Positions 35,457-44,585 of a stretch of 64,000 nt of DNA are shown piece after piece. Below the pieces are notes generated by a model. That model saw only the letters and a program-made list of their open reading frames with translations, made no database searches and was not told the DNA's origin. The stretch spans positions 186,001 to 250,000 of the forward strand of contig NZ_JACXWX010000003.1 in assembly GCF_014764505.1 (NCBI RefSeq). Reading direction: 5' to 3'. Both the position numbers and the translations under genes were made by a program. Within the stretch, counting starts at the first letter, position 1; every line of letters starts with the position of its first letter. This DNA comes from Phormidium tenue FACHB-886 (GTDB lineage: Bacteria > Cyanobacteriota > Cyanobacteriia > Elainellales > Elainellaceae).

Positions 35457-37235
35457 GTGGAACCGCTTCAACGCCTAGACGGAATGAATTCCGCACTTCC
35501 TTTTCAGTTTGATTCGATCGAATCTGCCTTGGCAGATCTCAAAGCGGGACGATCGATTGTCGTGGTTGATGACGAGAACCGCGAAAACGAAGGTGATGTG
35601 ATTTGTGCCGCTCAGTTTGCTACACCAGACATGATCAATTTCATGGCGGTAGAGGCTCGCGGCTTGATCTGCCTGGCGATGACGGGCGATCGGCTAGACG
35701 AGCTTGATCTACCGTTAATGGTCAGCAGCCGCAGCTTTGAAGACAGCAATGAGCAAACAGCGTTCACCGTCAGCATTGATGGGTCATACCATCTAGGCGT
35801 GGGAACAGGTATTTCGGCAGACGATCGCGCCCGCACGATTCAAATTGCCATCAATCCCAACTCTAAGCCCAACGATCTGCGCCGTCCGGGTCATATCTTT
35901 CCGCTGCGGGCAAAAGAAGGCGGTGTGTTGAAGCGGGCAGGGCACACCGAGGCAGGGGTTGATCTGGCGCAGCTGGCAGGACTCTATCCAGCGGGTGTCA
36001 TCTGCGAGATTCAAAACCCTGACGGCTCCATGGCACGTTTGCCGCAGCTGATTGAATACTCCCAGCATCACAACCTAAAGATCATCAGTATTGCTGATTT
36101 AATCAGCTATCGGCTGCAGCATGAGCGATTTATTCAACGCGAAGCTGTCGCACAATTGCCCAGCCAGTTTGGTCAGTTCCAAGTTTACGCCTACCGCAAT
36201 TTGCTAGATCGCTCTGAGCATTTGGCGATTGTTAAAGGCGATCCTGCCACCTTCAAAGACAAAGCGGTGATGGTGCGTGTCCACTCAGAGTGCCTGACCG
36301 GAGATGCGCTTGGCTCGCTGCGCTGCGACTGCCGGATGCAGCTTCAGGCAGCAATGAAAATGATCGAAAATGCTGGACAGGGTGTAGTAGTGTATCTGCG
36401 GCAAGAAGGGCGTGGAATTGGGCTAATTAATAAGCTCAAAGCCTACTCGCTTCAGGATATGGGATTGGATACCGTTGAAGCCAACGAGCGCTTAGGGTTC
36501 CCTGCCGATCAGCGCAACTATGGCGTTGGGGCACAAATCCTGAATGATTTAGGCGTTAACCAGTTTTGCTTAATCACCAACAACCCCCGTAAGATCGCTG
36601 GACTGAAGGGCTATGGGTTGGAAATGGTCGATCGGGTGCCGCTGCTGATCGAAGCTACCTCCTACAATGTGGACTATCTCACGACCAAAGCTGAAAAGCT
36701 GGGGCATCTATTGCTGAGAACCTATTTGGTTTCAGTGGCGATACAGTGGCGAGAACCAAAAGACGAACAGGAGATGACCCAAACGGCAGCCGCCGAATTA
36801 CCTGTTTCTGTATCAGAGCGATACGAGCGGCTAGAGAAAATTCGCCATCTCGCTAAAACCTTCGATCTGCTGGTGCAAGAAGAAGCCAGACCGCTAGCAA
36901 CAGCACTATTTGGCAAAGCATCCCTTATCTTTCATCTTGGTTTTGACCAGCCGACGATCGTCAGTCCAACCTGGTATCAAGACCCCCATCATCCCTGTGT
37001 ACAAGCGATCATTAAAATTCTTGATTCTCTAGCAAGCTGGAACACGATTGAACAGCTAGAGTTTTTGGTTTCTTCTGGGGGTGATCCGCTGGTAAATCTG
37101 CAGGTGCAGCTCAATCGGCAAATTTTTAGATTGGACAAAATGCCCAATTCAGAAGCAGTCGTGCCCTCTAGCCTTAGCGATCAGCTAGAAACTCAGCGTA
37201 TCTATGTATTCTCTAGCCACACGCCTGTCGATTAA
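35457..37235 (+). CDS. ribBA: Bifunctional DHBP synthase / GTP cyclohydrolase II
   Basis: This 592-residue enzyme supplies both precursors of riboflavin. Residues 1-215 form dihydroxybutanone phosphate synthase, with [12 protein letters not shown] near the start and [24 protein letters not shown]. Residues 220-420 form GTP cyclohydrolase II, with zinc-binding [15 protein letters not shown] and [13 protein letters not shown] further 150 residues follow, common in cyanobacterial versions, with no known function. The start is GTG 35457; an ATG at 35484 ([11 protein letters not shown]) would remove nine residues and is equally plausible. No FMN riboswitch is recognisable upstream. Confidence 0.95.
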   Translation: MEPLQRLDGMNSALPFQFDSIESALADLKAGRSIVVVDDENRENEGDVICAAQFATPDMINFMAVEARGLICLAMTGDRLDELDLPLMVSSRSFEDSNEQTAFTVSIDGSYHLGVGTGISADDRARTIQIAINPNSKPNDLRRPGHIFPLRAKEGGVLKRAGHTEAGVDLAQLAGLYPAGVICEIQNPDGSMARLPQLIEYSQHHNLKIISIADLISYRLQHERFIQREAVAQLPSQFGQFQVYAYRNLLDRSEHLAIVKGDPATFKDKAVMVRVHSECLTGDALGSLRCDCRMQLQAAMKMIENAGQGVVVYLRQEGRGIGLINKLKAYSLQDMGLDTVEANERLGFPADQRNYGVGAQILNDLGVNQFCLITNNPRKIAGLKGYGLEMVDRVPLLIEATSYNVDYLTTKAEKLGHLLLRTYLVSVAIQWREPKDEQEMTQTAAAELPVSVSERYERLEKIRHLAKTFDLLVQEEARPLATALFGKASLIFHLGFDQPTIVSPTWYQDPHHPCVQAIIKILDSLASWNTIEQLEFLVSSGGDPLVNLQVQLNRQIFRLDKMPNSEAVVPSSLSDQLETQRIYVFSSHTPVD

Positions 37236-37812
37236 TGGCTTTGAGGCAGCTGATCCCATCACCATTAGATCTGTATGATATCTTGGTTGATATCTCGGCT
37301 TGTAGCTATCGATATCATTTTTTGTTAGGGTTAAATTAGCTCTATTTGGTACGCTAATTAATGATAGTGTATTGCTTACCGCCAGCTATTGAAAAGCCTG
37401 TAGAGTGTAGTGTGTCTGTATGCATCTATCGCCACAAATATTAGTGAAACAAAGCTAATGCTTTTGGAGTCTGAGGAGAGCAAGATTAACGCTTCTCCTC
37501 ACAGAATTCGAGTAATTTACACTCACTTTATATTCAAAACCTATTCCTAATAGTAGGATTGTAGCCTGGATTCTATGGCTATAACTGTGGGGGTTCAGCC
37601 ATACGGCGCTTACTAACAGAACTGTTATTGTGCTTATTGTGGATTCATTAAGCTAGTTGTAGAGTCACAGCGTGTACGCATTCTGTGATTCAAAATGCTA
37701 TGGGTATGACTGATGGGTATGACTAATGAACAGAGTAGAGCTGTTCTAGGAAAATCAGCTGCTTAGAACTTAACGCATTGATTTAATTTCTATATTTAAA
37801 AATAACAACGCA
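37236..37812. other. AT-rich intergenic region with a 13-base tandem repeat
   Basis: No gene is supported here. ATGGGTATGACTG/A is tandemly repeated at 37700-37725 (12 of 13 bases), and several GATATC words cluster at 37276-37317. Confidence 0.6.
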
Positions 37813-38100
37813 ATGCCTAAACGATTTACGATCGGTCCGCTTGGAGAACATGATGACCATTGGCTGGCTGTGTGGGCAGCGCTCACGGGAAGGAGTAAGG
37901 CAGCTTTGGCTACATCAATTGTAGGAATACAGGTTAATCAGTATAAGGAGACGATTCGGGAACTGTTGGAACACTCTGCCAGACTCAGGGGTGTTACCTC
38001 AGACGAGCTATTTAGCGCTATTCTTGTAAACCCTCGATACCTAGAAGAAAATTCAATCGTTGAGGAGGAAGAAGACGACGATCTCCCCTCAACCCAATAG
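37813..38100 (+). CDS. Small conserved cyanobacterial protein of unknown function
   Basis: This 95-residue protein starts at ATG 37813. The N-terminal MPKRFTIGPLGEHDDHWLAVWAALTGRSKAALATS and the following helical YKETIRELLEHSARLRGV suggest a compact fold, perhaps a ribbon-helix-helix-like DNA-binding domain, but no motif decides this. The C-terminus is strongly acidic (EEEEDDD). Similar small proteins occur in cyanobacterial genomes; no function is known to me. It ends 20 bases before the convergent amylase gene. No ribosome-binding site stands out. Confidence 0.6.
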   Translation: MPKRFTIGPLGEHDDHWLAVWAALTGRSKAALATSIVGIQVNQYKETIRELLEHSARLRGVTSDELFSAILVNPRYLEENSIVEEEEDDDLPSTQ

Positions 38101-38120
38101 CCCCTGGAAGGCATCAGATA

Positions 38121-39587
38121 CTACTCCTCCACCCAAACCGATACCGAGCCGCCTTTGCAGTAAAACTCACCCCAGCCGTGCTCGTTGGTGTATACAGGAT
38201 AGGACGAATGCTCTGTCAGGTCATAGAACACTGTATCTGGTTTGCCCACCTCCATCCACTTGCTGCCGCCCCAGCCATCGCTCAAAATTACCGCCATCGC
38301 CTTGGGGTGCTGCTCGTCTCCTAAACAAGTCCAGCCGATCACATTAAAGTGATCGAAATAGTCATATTGCTTGCCGTGGGTAAAATGCTTGCGGGCATAG
38401 AGAAACTTATCGAGTATCCAACGGTGGCGCGGCATCCAAACTTCCCAATCTTTATCCCAGTAGTGTGTCCCGTAATAATCTGCTGCAAATACACAGGGAT
38501 ATCCCTCCTGGCGCAGCAGAATCAATGCATAGGCGATCGGTTTAAACCACGGCTCCACTACAGACTCCAACACCTGTAGCGGCTGAGAATCGTGATTATC
38601 CACAAATGTAACTGCAAGACTGGGCTGCTGTTGCATCAGTGTGCCGTCGAAAATCCGCCGCATGTCATAGTAGCCACCCGATCGACTTGCCCGATGAAAG
38701 TTGTAGTGGAGCGGCACATCAAACAGCGACCAGTTGCCACCCGTCGATTGAATAAACTGGTGCAGCAGAGTGATATCTTCTGCCCAGTAGTTTGCAGCCG
38801 TAAACAGCGATTGGCCCGCATGAGCGCAGACAGCCACCAGCCACTCCTTGCAGAAATCAGCATGGAGATGTTTGGCAGCATCCAACCGAACCCCATCGAT
38901 CCCAGTTGTTTCAAGAAACCAACTGCCCCAGCGCTTCAGCTCTGCGATCACTTCTAGATCAGCCGTATCCACATCACAGGCAGTTCCAAAACTTTCCTCA
39001 GCATGACGAGGATCAAGCTCAATATCAAAACAACCATTCTTAAATCGATACACCGTATTGTCATCTGGGCGCAGCACATTGTGATTCACCGACTCAAAAT
39101 GCCGTCCCTCCCACTTAAACCCCGAATAAGCTCCCCCCCGTCCGTGAAACGTGAAGCGCGTCCAAGCCTTAATCTGCTCCGGCTCTCCAATGCTAAAGTT
39201 GCGATCGCCCGCCGCTACAGGAACCGCCTCCAACTCCTCAACCTCATCCCCTCCGTGCTTATGGTGCAGCACACAATCTCCATACACCTGCATCCCCACC
39301 GCCTGAATTGCCTGGATTGCGTCTAGCAGCTGCGATCGCGTTCCATAGCGAGTCCGCACCGTCCCACACTGGTCAAACTCACCTAAATCAAATAGATCGT
39401 AGACCGCATAGCCCGTATCATCTATCCCATTGCTACCCTTACACGGAGGCGGCAGCCAAATCGCCGTAAAGCCCGCTGCTGCTAGCTCAGGAGCCGTCGA
39501 TCGCAAAAGATCCCAGTGCGTTCCGTCATTTGAAAGGTGGGCATGAAACCCTTGCAAAATCACACCATTGAGAGGAGGTTGGCTCAT
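38121..39587 (-). CDS. GH13 cytoplasmic alpha-amylase-like protein with altered active site
   Basis: This 488-residue GH13 protein resembles bacterial cytoplasmic and Bacillus-type alpha-amylases (subfamily 5). It has the nucleophile in GVRLDAAKH (D236), the transition-state aspartate in FVDNHDSQ (D333), the conserved DVPLHYNFHRAS, and no signal peptide. The position of the general-acid glutamate, normally in AEYW or GEYW, reads AANYW, with Asn266 encoded by AAC. Region I reads DCVLHHK where the calcium-ligand asparagine is usual (V-I/L-N-H). The protein may therefore be inactive, have changed chemistry, or bind glucan only. Start at ATG 39587. Gene identity is sure; catalytic activity is doubtful. 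Confidence 0.88.
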   Translation of the reverse strand: MSQPPLNGVILQGFHAHLSNDGTHWDLLRSTAPELAAAGFTAIWLPPPCKGSNGIDDTGYAVYDLFDLGEFDQCGTVRTRYGTRSQLLDAIQAIQAVGMQVYGDCVLHHKHGGDEVEELEAVPVAAGDRNFSIGEPEQIKAWTRFTFHGRGGAYSGFKWEGRHFESVNHNVLRPDDNTVYRFKNGCFDIELDPRHAEESFGTACDVDTADLEVIAELKRWGSWFLETTGIDGVRLDAAKHLHADFCKEWLVAVCAHAGQSLFTAANYWAEDITLLHQFIQSTGGNWSLFDVPLHYNFHRASRSGGYYDMRRIFDGTLMQQQPSLAVTFVDNHDSQPLQVLESVVEPWFKPIAYALILLRQEGYPCVFAADYYGTHYWDKDWEVWMPRHRWILDKFLYARKHFTHGKQYDYFDHFNVIGWTCLGDEQHPKAMAVILSDGWGGSKWMEVGKPDTVFYDLTEHSSYPVYTNEHGWGEFYCKGGSVSVWVEE

Positions 39588-39747
39588 TTGTTCTTAGGTC
39601 TACCGTTGCGTATCGTGCTCTAATCGTAATCAATAAATTAATACCCAACTTTTCTCATGCAACTTCTTCAGAAGACGAAATCTTTTTTCATCAAGGACTG
39701 GTTCGATCCTGCTTGAAGTGCCGCTTTCAGTTTGTTCAGTTCGTTTT

Positions 39748-39932
39748 TAGCTGGCATGGCTTCACTTTCCGCTAGCCCAGTTCCACAGCGAGACTGCTTG
39801 ACTTCGCTTCTAGCTGGCATGGCTTCGCTTTAAACTGATTCAGTTTCGCTTTTGGCTAGCTCAGCTTTGCTTTCCGCTAGTTCAGCTTCACTGCGAGACT
39901 GCATGGCTTTGCTTTCCGCTAGCTCAGCGTGG
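39748..39932. repeat. Degenerate direct-repeat cluster downstream of nothing coding
   Basis: Words such as TTCCGCTAG-YY-CAG, AGCTGGCATGGCTTC and GCGAGACTGC recur two or three times in different spacing within 185 bases. There are no constant spacers, so it is not a CRISPR array. An open frame over it has very low complexity and is not supported. Confidence 0.7.
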
Positions 39933-40037
39933 CTTTTGAGGCACCGTTGCATTGTGGGGATTGGCAGAGTCGATTTGCTCCCTCAATCCGCCAATTCTGG
40001 CTACTGTGTGCACAGAATTTGCTGTAGATTGCTGGAG

Positions 40038-40090
40038 TTTCTGCATTCGAGCCGTGGGGGAAGTCTTCCCCCACGGCTCGAATGCAGAAA
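40038..40090. repeat. 26-bp near-palindrome (hairpin repeat)
   Basis: Perfect 26-base arms beginning TTTCTGCATTCGAGCCG flank a single T. The inner part CCCCCACGGCTCG recurs at 40917-40929, where it is part of another hairpin. It could be a strong terminator, a cruciform or an imperfect mobile element. Confidence 0.9.
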
Positions 40091-40233
40091 TAATCGTCTC
40101 TATCCAGGCACTTGTGTACACACGGTAGCCAATTGAGAGAACTTTGAGCAGAACCGATCGGGAGTCCCCTAAAATAGGGAATTTAGAGGGCAAATACAGG
40201 ACGTTTAATCCTTCTCAAATATTCATACGATCG

Positions 40234-40495
40234 CTACCGCCCTTCATTCTGGATATAAACCCGCACCACCTCTCCCGGTTCCAGAATCAGCTGCGGCGGA
40301 CTCTAGCTCGGCACTTCCAGCCCACAGCGATGCAGCCGATAAATCTGCTGTAGCACATCCTCTGAGCGTGCCGATCGTAATCAAGCGAATTCGAGATTTA
40401 CCTATCTGCGGTGAACCAGTTATTGCAGACAGCAGCGCATCCAAACGCGAATCAGCCGACAAACGATCGTCCATCCTATCACAGCACTCTGTCAT
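40234..40495 (-). pseudogene. Remnant gene with frameshift and in-frame stop
   Basis: On the minus strand an ATG at 40495 opens MTECCDRMDDRLSADSRLDALLSAI. Protein-like sequence continues only after a change of frame near 40385: SEDVLQQIYRLHRCGLEVPS, then a TAG stop, then SPPQLILEPGEVVRVYIQNEGR and a final TAG at 40234. The phrase LEPGEVVRVYIQNEG reads like real coding sequence. I do not recognise the family. It starts on the ATGA that ends the upstream remnant (see 40543-40683), so two linked genes appear to have decayed. Confidence 0.5.
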
Positions 40496-40542
40496 GTTTC
40501 TATCTCTCTGTTTTTGGCGTTGTCAGGAAAGGCGCTGTAATA

Positions 40543-40683
40543 CTAGCTGAGTTCCTGTTTTTGTTCTTCGGTAAACTGCCAATTGTGTCCAATGTTGCGA
40601 TCGCCAATTATCAACTCGTTGAAAGTGTACAATTCACCCTCACCGTTCACTGTCGCTCCTTGGTTGAACTGATTAGGACTCAT
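40543..40683 (-). pseudogene. Short decayed reading frame upstream of the remnant gene
   Basis: A 46-residue frame starts at ATG 40683 (MSPNQFNQGATVNGEGEL) and stops at TAG 40543. The same frame reads on past the stop as YYSAFPDNAKNREIET and ends on the ATGA that opens the next remnant, which points to a nonsense mutation in a longer gene of about 63 codons. No family is recognised. It could instead be a real 46-residue protein. Confidence 0.4.
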
Positions 40684-40877
40684 TCATCGGCGAACGCAAC
40701 TTCCTCCAGCCACAACGACCCCACCAACCCCGCCGATCAACAAAACTAGCCTAACCAATCACCCCCTCGATCTCGCTCCCTCAAAACACAACCCGCCGAA
40801 AACCCAAACCCCACATAAATCCTTCCGCCTCCCAACCCTACATACCCAACCATTCACCCGATCTGGAGGGGGTGTCG

Positions 40878-40929
40878 GGGGACGCAGCCGTCCCCTGACA
40901 GGGGGTGTGGGGGTCTCCCCCACGGCTCG
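40878..40929. repeat. Two GC-rich hairpins upstream of ccdA
   Basis: GGGGACG/CGTCCCC (40878-40895) and GTGGGGG/CCCCCAC (40907-40923) form tight hairpins 66-111 bases before the ccdA start. The second shares CCCCCACGGCTCG with the palindrome at 40038-40090, so both may belong to one repeat family. Confidence 0.75.
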
Positions 40930-40988
40930 GATCAAACACCCCGAACCCACTCCGATACAATAAAAAAAGCCCAACCCCCCAACCCCCC

Positions 40989-41726
40989 ATGCTCGAACCC
41001 CTCCAAACCAAACTCTATCAACTCGAACAATTCGCCGACACCCTCGTTTCCACCCAGCTCACCCACCTCACCCCCTTCAGCATCGGCATCATCTTCCTCG
41101 CAGGGCTCCTCACCAGCCTCACCCCCTGCATGCTCTCCATGCTGCCGATCACCATCGGCTACATCGGCGGCTACGAAGCCAAAACTCGCATCCAATCCGC
41201 CATCCAATCCATTTGGTTTGCCCTCGGCTTAGCTACAACCCTAGCAGCACTAGGCATTCTAGCCGCCATCGCCGGACGCATCTACGGACAAGTCGGGTTA
41301 GGACTGCCGATCGCCGTCAGCCTGATCGCCATCCTCATGGGGCTAAACCTGCTAGAACTACTGCCGCTACGCCTACCAAGCTGGGGCGGCATGGACTGGA
41401 TTTCAAAAGAACTCCCAGAAGGCGCCCGATCCTACCTAATCGGCTTAACCTTCGGGCTAGTCGCCTCCCCCTGCAGCACCCCCGTGTTAGCCTCCCTACT
41501 AGCATGGACGGCCGCAACTGGCGATCCAATATTAGGCGGAGCCCTGTTGCTCTCCTACACAATCGGCTATGTCGCTCCGCTAGTACTAGCTGGCACCTTC
41601 ACCGCATCAATCAAAAAACTTCTAGAAGTACGGCGCTGGTCAGGCTGGATTACCCCCACCAGCGGCGCACTGCTCATTGGCTTTGGGATATTTTCGCTGC
41701 TGTCCCGCCTGTTTCCAACCGGATAA
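40989..41726 (+). CDS. ccdA: CcdA-type thiol-disulfide membrane transporter
   Basis: This 245-residue protein has six predicted membrane helices and the two redox cysteines of CcdA: C47 in LTSLTPCMLS and C162 in VASPCSTPVLA. CcdA carries electrons from cytoplasmic thioredoxin across the membrane, here into the thylakoid lumen or periplasm, to keep apocytochrome c haem-binding cysteines reduced. The start is ATG 40989; an upstream extension is proline-rich and follows the hairpins. It is followed after 68 bases by the ResB-type gene, giving the core of system II cytochrome c assembly, needed for cytochrome f and c6. Confidence 0.93.
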   Translation: MLEPLQTKLYQLEQFADTLVSTQLTHLTPFSIGIIFLAGLLTSLTPCMLSMLPITIGYIGGYEAKTRIQSAIQSIWFALGLATTLAALGILAAIAGRIYGQVGLGLPIAVSLIAILMGLNLLELLPLRLPSWGGMDWISKELPEGARSYLIGLTFGLVASPCSTPVLASLLAWTAATGDPILGGALLLSYTIGYVAPLVLAGTFTASIKKLLEVRRWSGWITPTSGALLIGFGIFSLLSRLFPTG

Positions 41727-41794
41727 AATACAATATCTGTCAAATATCGCCTGCCTTTTCAAATAAATTTCGCCTTTAAATCCCTGATTGATTC

Positions 41795-43201
41795 ATGACC
41801 CCAAATCACGCCTCAGAACCCACCCCAGAAAAATCATTTAACCTATCGCGATCGCTGCAATACTACTTCAAACGCGAGCTAATTCCGCTACTAGCCGATC
41901 TGCGACTAGCGATCGTGCTGCTGCTAGTCATCGCTGCAGTCAGCGTTTCAGGCACAGTAATCGAGCAGGGGCAAACGCTAGACTTTTATCAAGCAAACTA
42001 CCCAGAGCATCCAGCGCTATTTGGCTTTCTATCCTGGAAAGTAATTTTGACTTTGGGCTTTGATCACGTCTACCGAACCTGGTGGTATCTGGCGCTGCTG
42101 ATTCTGTTTGGCGCTAGCCTCACAGCCTGCACCTTCAAACGCCAGCTTCCTGCCCTGCGCTGGTTCTCACGCACCTGGAATTTCTACAGCCAGCCCCGCC
42201 AGTTCCAAAAGATGGCGCTTAGTGCAGAACTCCCACAAGGCACGATCGACACCCTAGTCCCCCTCCTCCAAAAACGCCGCTACAAAATCTTTCAAGACGG
42301 CGACAAGCTCTATGCCCACAAAGGCATCATCGGGCGGATCGGACCCATCATTGTTCACGCTGCCATGCTAATTACGCTAGTCGGCGCGATCATCGGTTCA
42401 ATGACCGGCTTCTTTGCTCAAGAAATGGTTCCCAGCGGCGAAACCTTCCGAATTCAAAATATCTTCGATGCTGGACCCTTTGCCGCCTCACAGATTCCCA
42501 AAGATTGGTCTGTCAAAGTCAACCGATTCTGGATCGACTATACCCCCAACGGAACAATCGATCAGTTTTATTCCGATCTCTCCGTATTGGATGTAGCAGG
42601 TCACGAAGTCGATCGCCAAACCATTCACGTCAATAAGCCCCTGCGTCACAACGGCGTAACACTATATCAGGCAGATTGGGCAGTCGCTGCAGTTCGCTTC
42701 CGGCTCAACAACAGCCCCACCCTACAGCTACCCATGGCACCGCTAGACACAGGCGGCAAAGGACGGCTTTGGGGCACTTGGGTTCCAACCAAACCAGATC
42801 TAAGCGATGGCATCTCGGTCGTGGCAAAAGATCTACAGGGCATTCTGCTGGTTTATGACAAAACAGGCAAGCTCGTCTCAACGGTGCGGCAGGGTATGTC
42901 TACCGAAGTCAATGGCATTACATTATCGATCGCCGAAATCATTGGCAGCACAGGTTTGCAAATCAAAGCCGATCCAGGCATTCCAATCGTTTATGCCGGC
43001 TTCGGGCTGCTGATGTTGGGGGTTCTCATGAGCTACATTTCCCATTCTCAAATCTGGGCGCTGCACACCTCAGACGGCAAGCTCTACGTGGGCGGCAGAA
43101 CCAACCGTGCTCAGGTTGCTTTTGAGCGAGAAATGCTCGAACTCCTCGAGCGACTCAGTCTTCCCCCCCACACGAAGGAGCTTGAGTCTGTCAAGCCTTA
43201 A
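41795..43201 (+). CDS. ccs1: ResB/Ccs1 cytochrome c synthesis membrane protein
   Basis: This 468-residue protein matches ResB (Ccs1), the partner of CcsA in system II haem delivery and ligation. Three N-terminal helices are visible ([25 protein letters not shown] near 35-58, a second near 100, a third near 180), then a large lumenal domain and a final helix near 415-435. The conserved [23 protein letters not shown] lies near 101-125. It follows ccdA closely, likely as one operon. The stop lies in a 15-base tandem duplication. The haem-exporting CcsA protein is not in this window. Confidence 0.9.
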   Translation: MTPNHASEPTPEKSFNLSRSLQYYFKRELIPLLADLRLAIVLLLVIAAVSVSGTVIEQGQTLDFYQANYPEHPALFGFLSWKVILTLGFDHVYRTWWYLALLILFGASLTACTFKRQLPALRWFSRTWNFYSQPRQFQKMALSAELPQGTIDTLVPLLQKRRYKIFQDGDKLYAHKGIIGRIGPIIVHAAMLITLVGAIIGSMTGFFAQEMVPSGETFRIQNIFDAGPFAASQIPKDWSVKVNRFWIDYTPNGTIDQFYSDLSVLDVAGHEVDRQTIHVNKPLRHNGVTLYQADWAVAAVRFRLNNSPTLQLPMAPLDTGGKGRLWGTWVPTKPDLSDGISVVAKDLQGILLVYDKTGKLVSTVRQGMSTEVNGITLSIAEIIGSTGLQIKADPGIPIVYAGFGLLMLGVLMSYISHSQIWALHTSDGKLYVGGRTNRAQVAFEREMLELLERLSLPPHTKELESVKP

Positions 43202-43220
43202 ACATTCAAGCCTTAAACAA
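43191..43220. repeat. 15-base tandem duplication across the ccs1 stop codon
   Basis: TCAAGCCTTAAACAT and TCAAGCCTTAAACAA match at 14 of 15 bases. The stop TAA (43199-43201) lies in copy one and an identical in-frame TAA recurs 15 bases later. Confidence 0.92.
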
Positions 43221-43271
43221 TTCTGTCCTCCAGAAACGGTAAAATCGCACCACACCCCTCTGCCACCCCCC

Positions 43272-44585
43272 ATGCAAGGCTTCATCATTTCTCTGATCAT
43301 CTTTACTGCCATCTTTGCCATCTTTGGTTTAGGGCTAAATTTGCAGTGGGGCTTTACGGGTCTCATTAACTTTGGACATGTGGCATTTATGACGCTGGGC
43401 GCGTATACAGCCGTGCTGCTGAGCCTGCAAGGGTTGCCACTGTGGTTGGCAATGGTGGGCGGCAGCTGTGCTGCCGCGCTGTTGGGGCTACTAATCGGCT
43501 TTGCCACGCTGCGATTGCGGACAGACTATTTGGCAATCGTCACGATTGGGGTCTCCGAGATGATCCGGCTCGTTGCGGTCAACGAAGAATGGCTGACGCG
43601 CGGCACCTTAGGGTTTCAGAGCTTTCCATTACCTCTAGCCACGGTCAACCCCAGCTTGCCCCTGCGGATCGGCATGATTGCAGCTTTCACCACTGCGGTC
43701 GCCCTCGGCTACTGGCAGCTTTGGAAAGGGCTACGGCAAACGCTCAAAGCTATATCCCGGAAGGCGATCGCGGCTGGCTCTCTAGCGGCACTTGGCTACG
43801 CCAGCTCTTTGGGATTGCTCCTAGTTGGCGTTGGCTTAGCCGCCAGACAGCTCAAAGCCACAAATGCACTTGCACCCTGGTTGCTGGGTGTCGCGCTGCT
43901 GCTTGCCCTCGCTGCCCTCACCACCTTCTACGTTTGGCTCGCCCAGCGGCTGAGCGCTCGCATCCCCACCTGGTCAACAGGGCTAACGGTCGTCTTTACG
44001 CTGGCGATCGCGGCGATCGGCGTTTGGATCTACGGGCTTGCCATCGATGCCCTCTATCACTACGAACAAAACCCCTCCAAAAACGGGCTAATGCTCATCA
44101 CTGTGCTGGGGCTAGCGCTGTTGTACTGGGGCTTAGAAAAACTGGTGCGATCGCCCTGGGGTCGCGTCCTCAAAGCTATCCGCGAAGATGAAGAAGTGGC
44201 AAGAGCGCTCGGCAAAAATGTCTTCTGGTACAAGCTGCAATCGCTGATGCTGGGTGGGCTGATTGCTGGGATTGCCGGTGTCCTCTATGCTTGGCAGCTC
44301 ACCACCGTCTACCCCGACAACTTCCAGCCCCTCGTCACCTTCAACGCCTGGACGATCGTGGTGCTGGGCGGAGCTGGAAGCAACGTTGGCACGCTGCTTG
44401 GCTCGGCAATCTTCTGGGCATATCAAACCATCACCCGTTTCATCCTAGAAGATATCATCCCGCTAGATGCCCCCCGCCTCGCGGCTTTTCGTATCATGCT
44501 CATCGGACTGCTGCTGATGATTCTCATGGTCTGGCGACCCCAAGGCATTTTAGGCAAAAAGGAGGAACTCACCCTTGGTCGATGA
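43272..44585 (+). CDS. LivM-type amino-acid ABC permease with extra membrane region
   Basis: This 437-residue permease starts at ATG 43272 with MQGFIISLIIFTAIFAIFGLGLNLQWGFTGLINFGHVAF, the classic LivM opening. The family loop EDEEVARALGKNVFWYKL near 315-332 contacts the ATPase and is followed by GGAGSNVGTLLG. Between these, about residues 155-265 form an insertion with two or three extra helices absent from ordinary 300-360-residue LivM proteins. It probably imports branched-chain or neutral amino acids, like the cyanobacterial Nat system, or urea-type solutes. The ATPase gene overlaps its end by 11 bases. LivH, the second ATPase and the binding protein are not in this window. Confidence 0.88.
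   Translation: MQGFIISLIIFTAIFAIFGLGLNLQWGFTGLINFGHVAFMTLGAYTAVLLSLQGLPLWLAMVGGSCAAALLGLLIGFATLRLRTDYLAIVTIGVSEMIRLVAVNEEWLTRGTLGFQSFPLPLATVNPSLPLRIGMIAAFTTAVALGYWQLWKGLRQTLKAISRKAIAAGSLAALGYASSLGLLLVGVGLAARQLKATNALAPWLLGVALLLALAALTTFYVWLAQRLSARIPTWSTGLTVVFTLAIAAIGVWIYGLAIDALYHYEQNPSKNGLMLITVLGLALLYWGLEKLVRSPWGRVLKAIREDEEVARALGKNVFWYKLQSLMLGGLIAGIAGVLYAWQLTTVYPDNFQPLVTFNAWTIVVLGGAGSNVGTLLGSAIFWAYQTITRFILEDIIPLDAPRLAAFRIMLIGLLLMILMVWRPQGILGKKEELTLGR

Noticed and set aside
39748-39932. CRISPR-like array
   Set aside because: Repeats differ in length and order, there are no constant repeats or unique spacers, and no cas genes are near.
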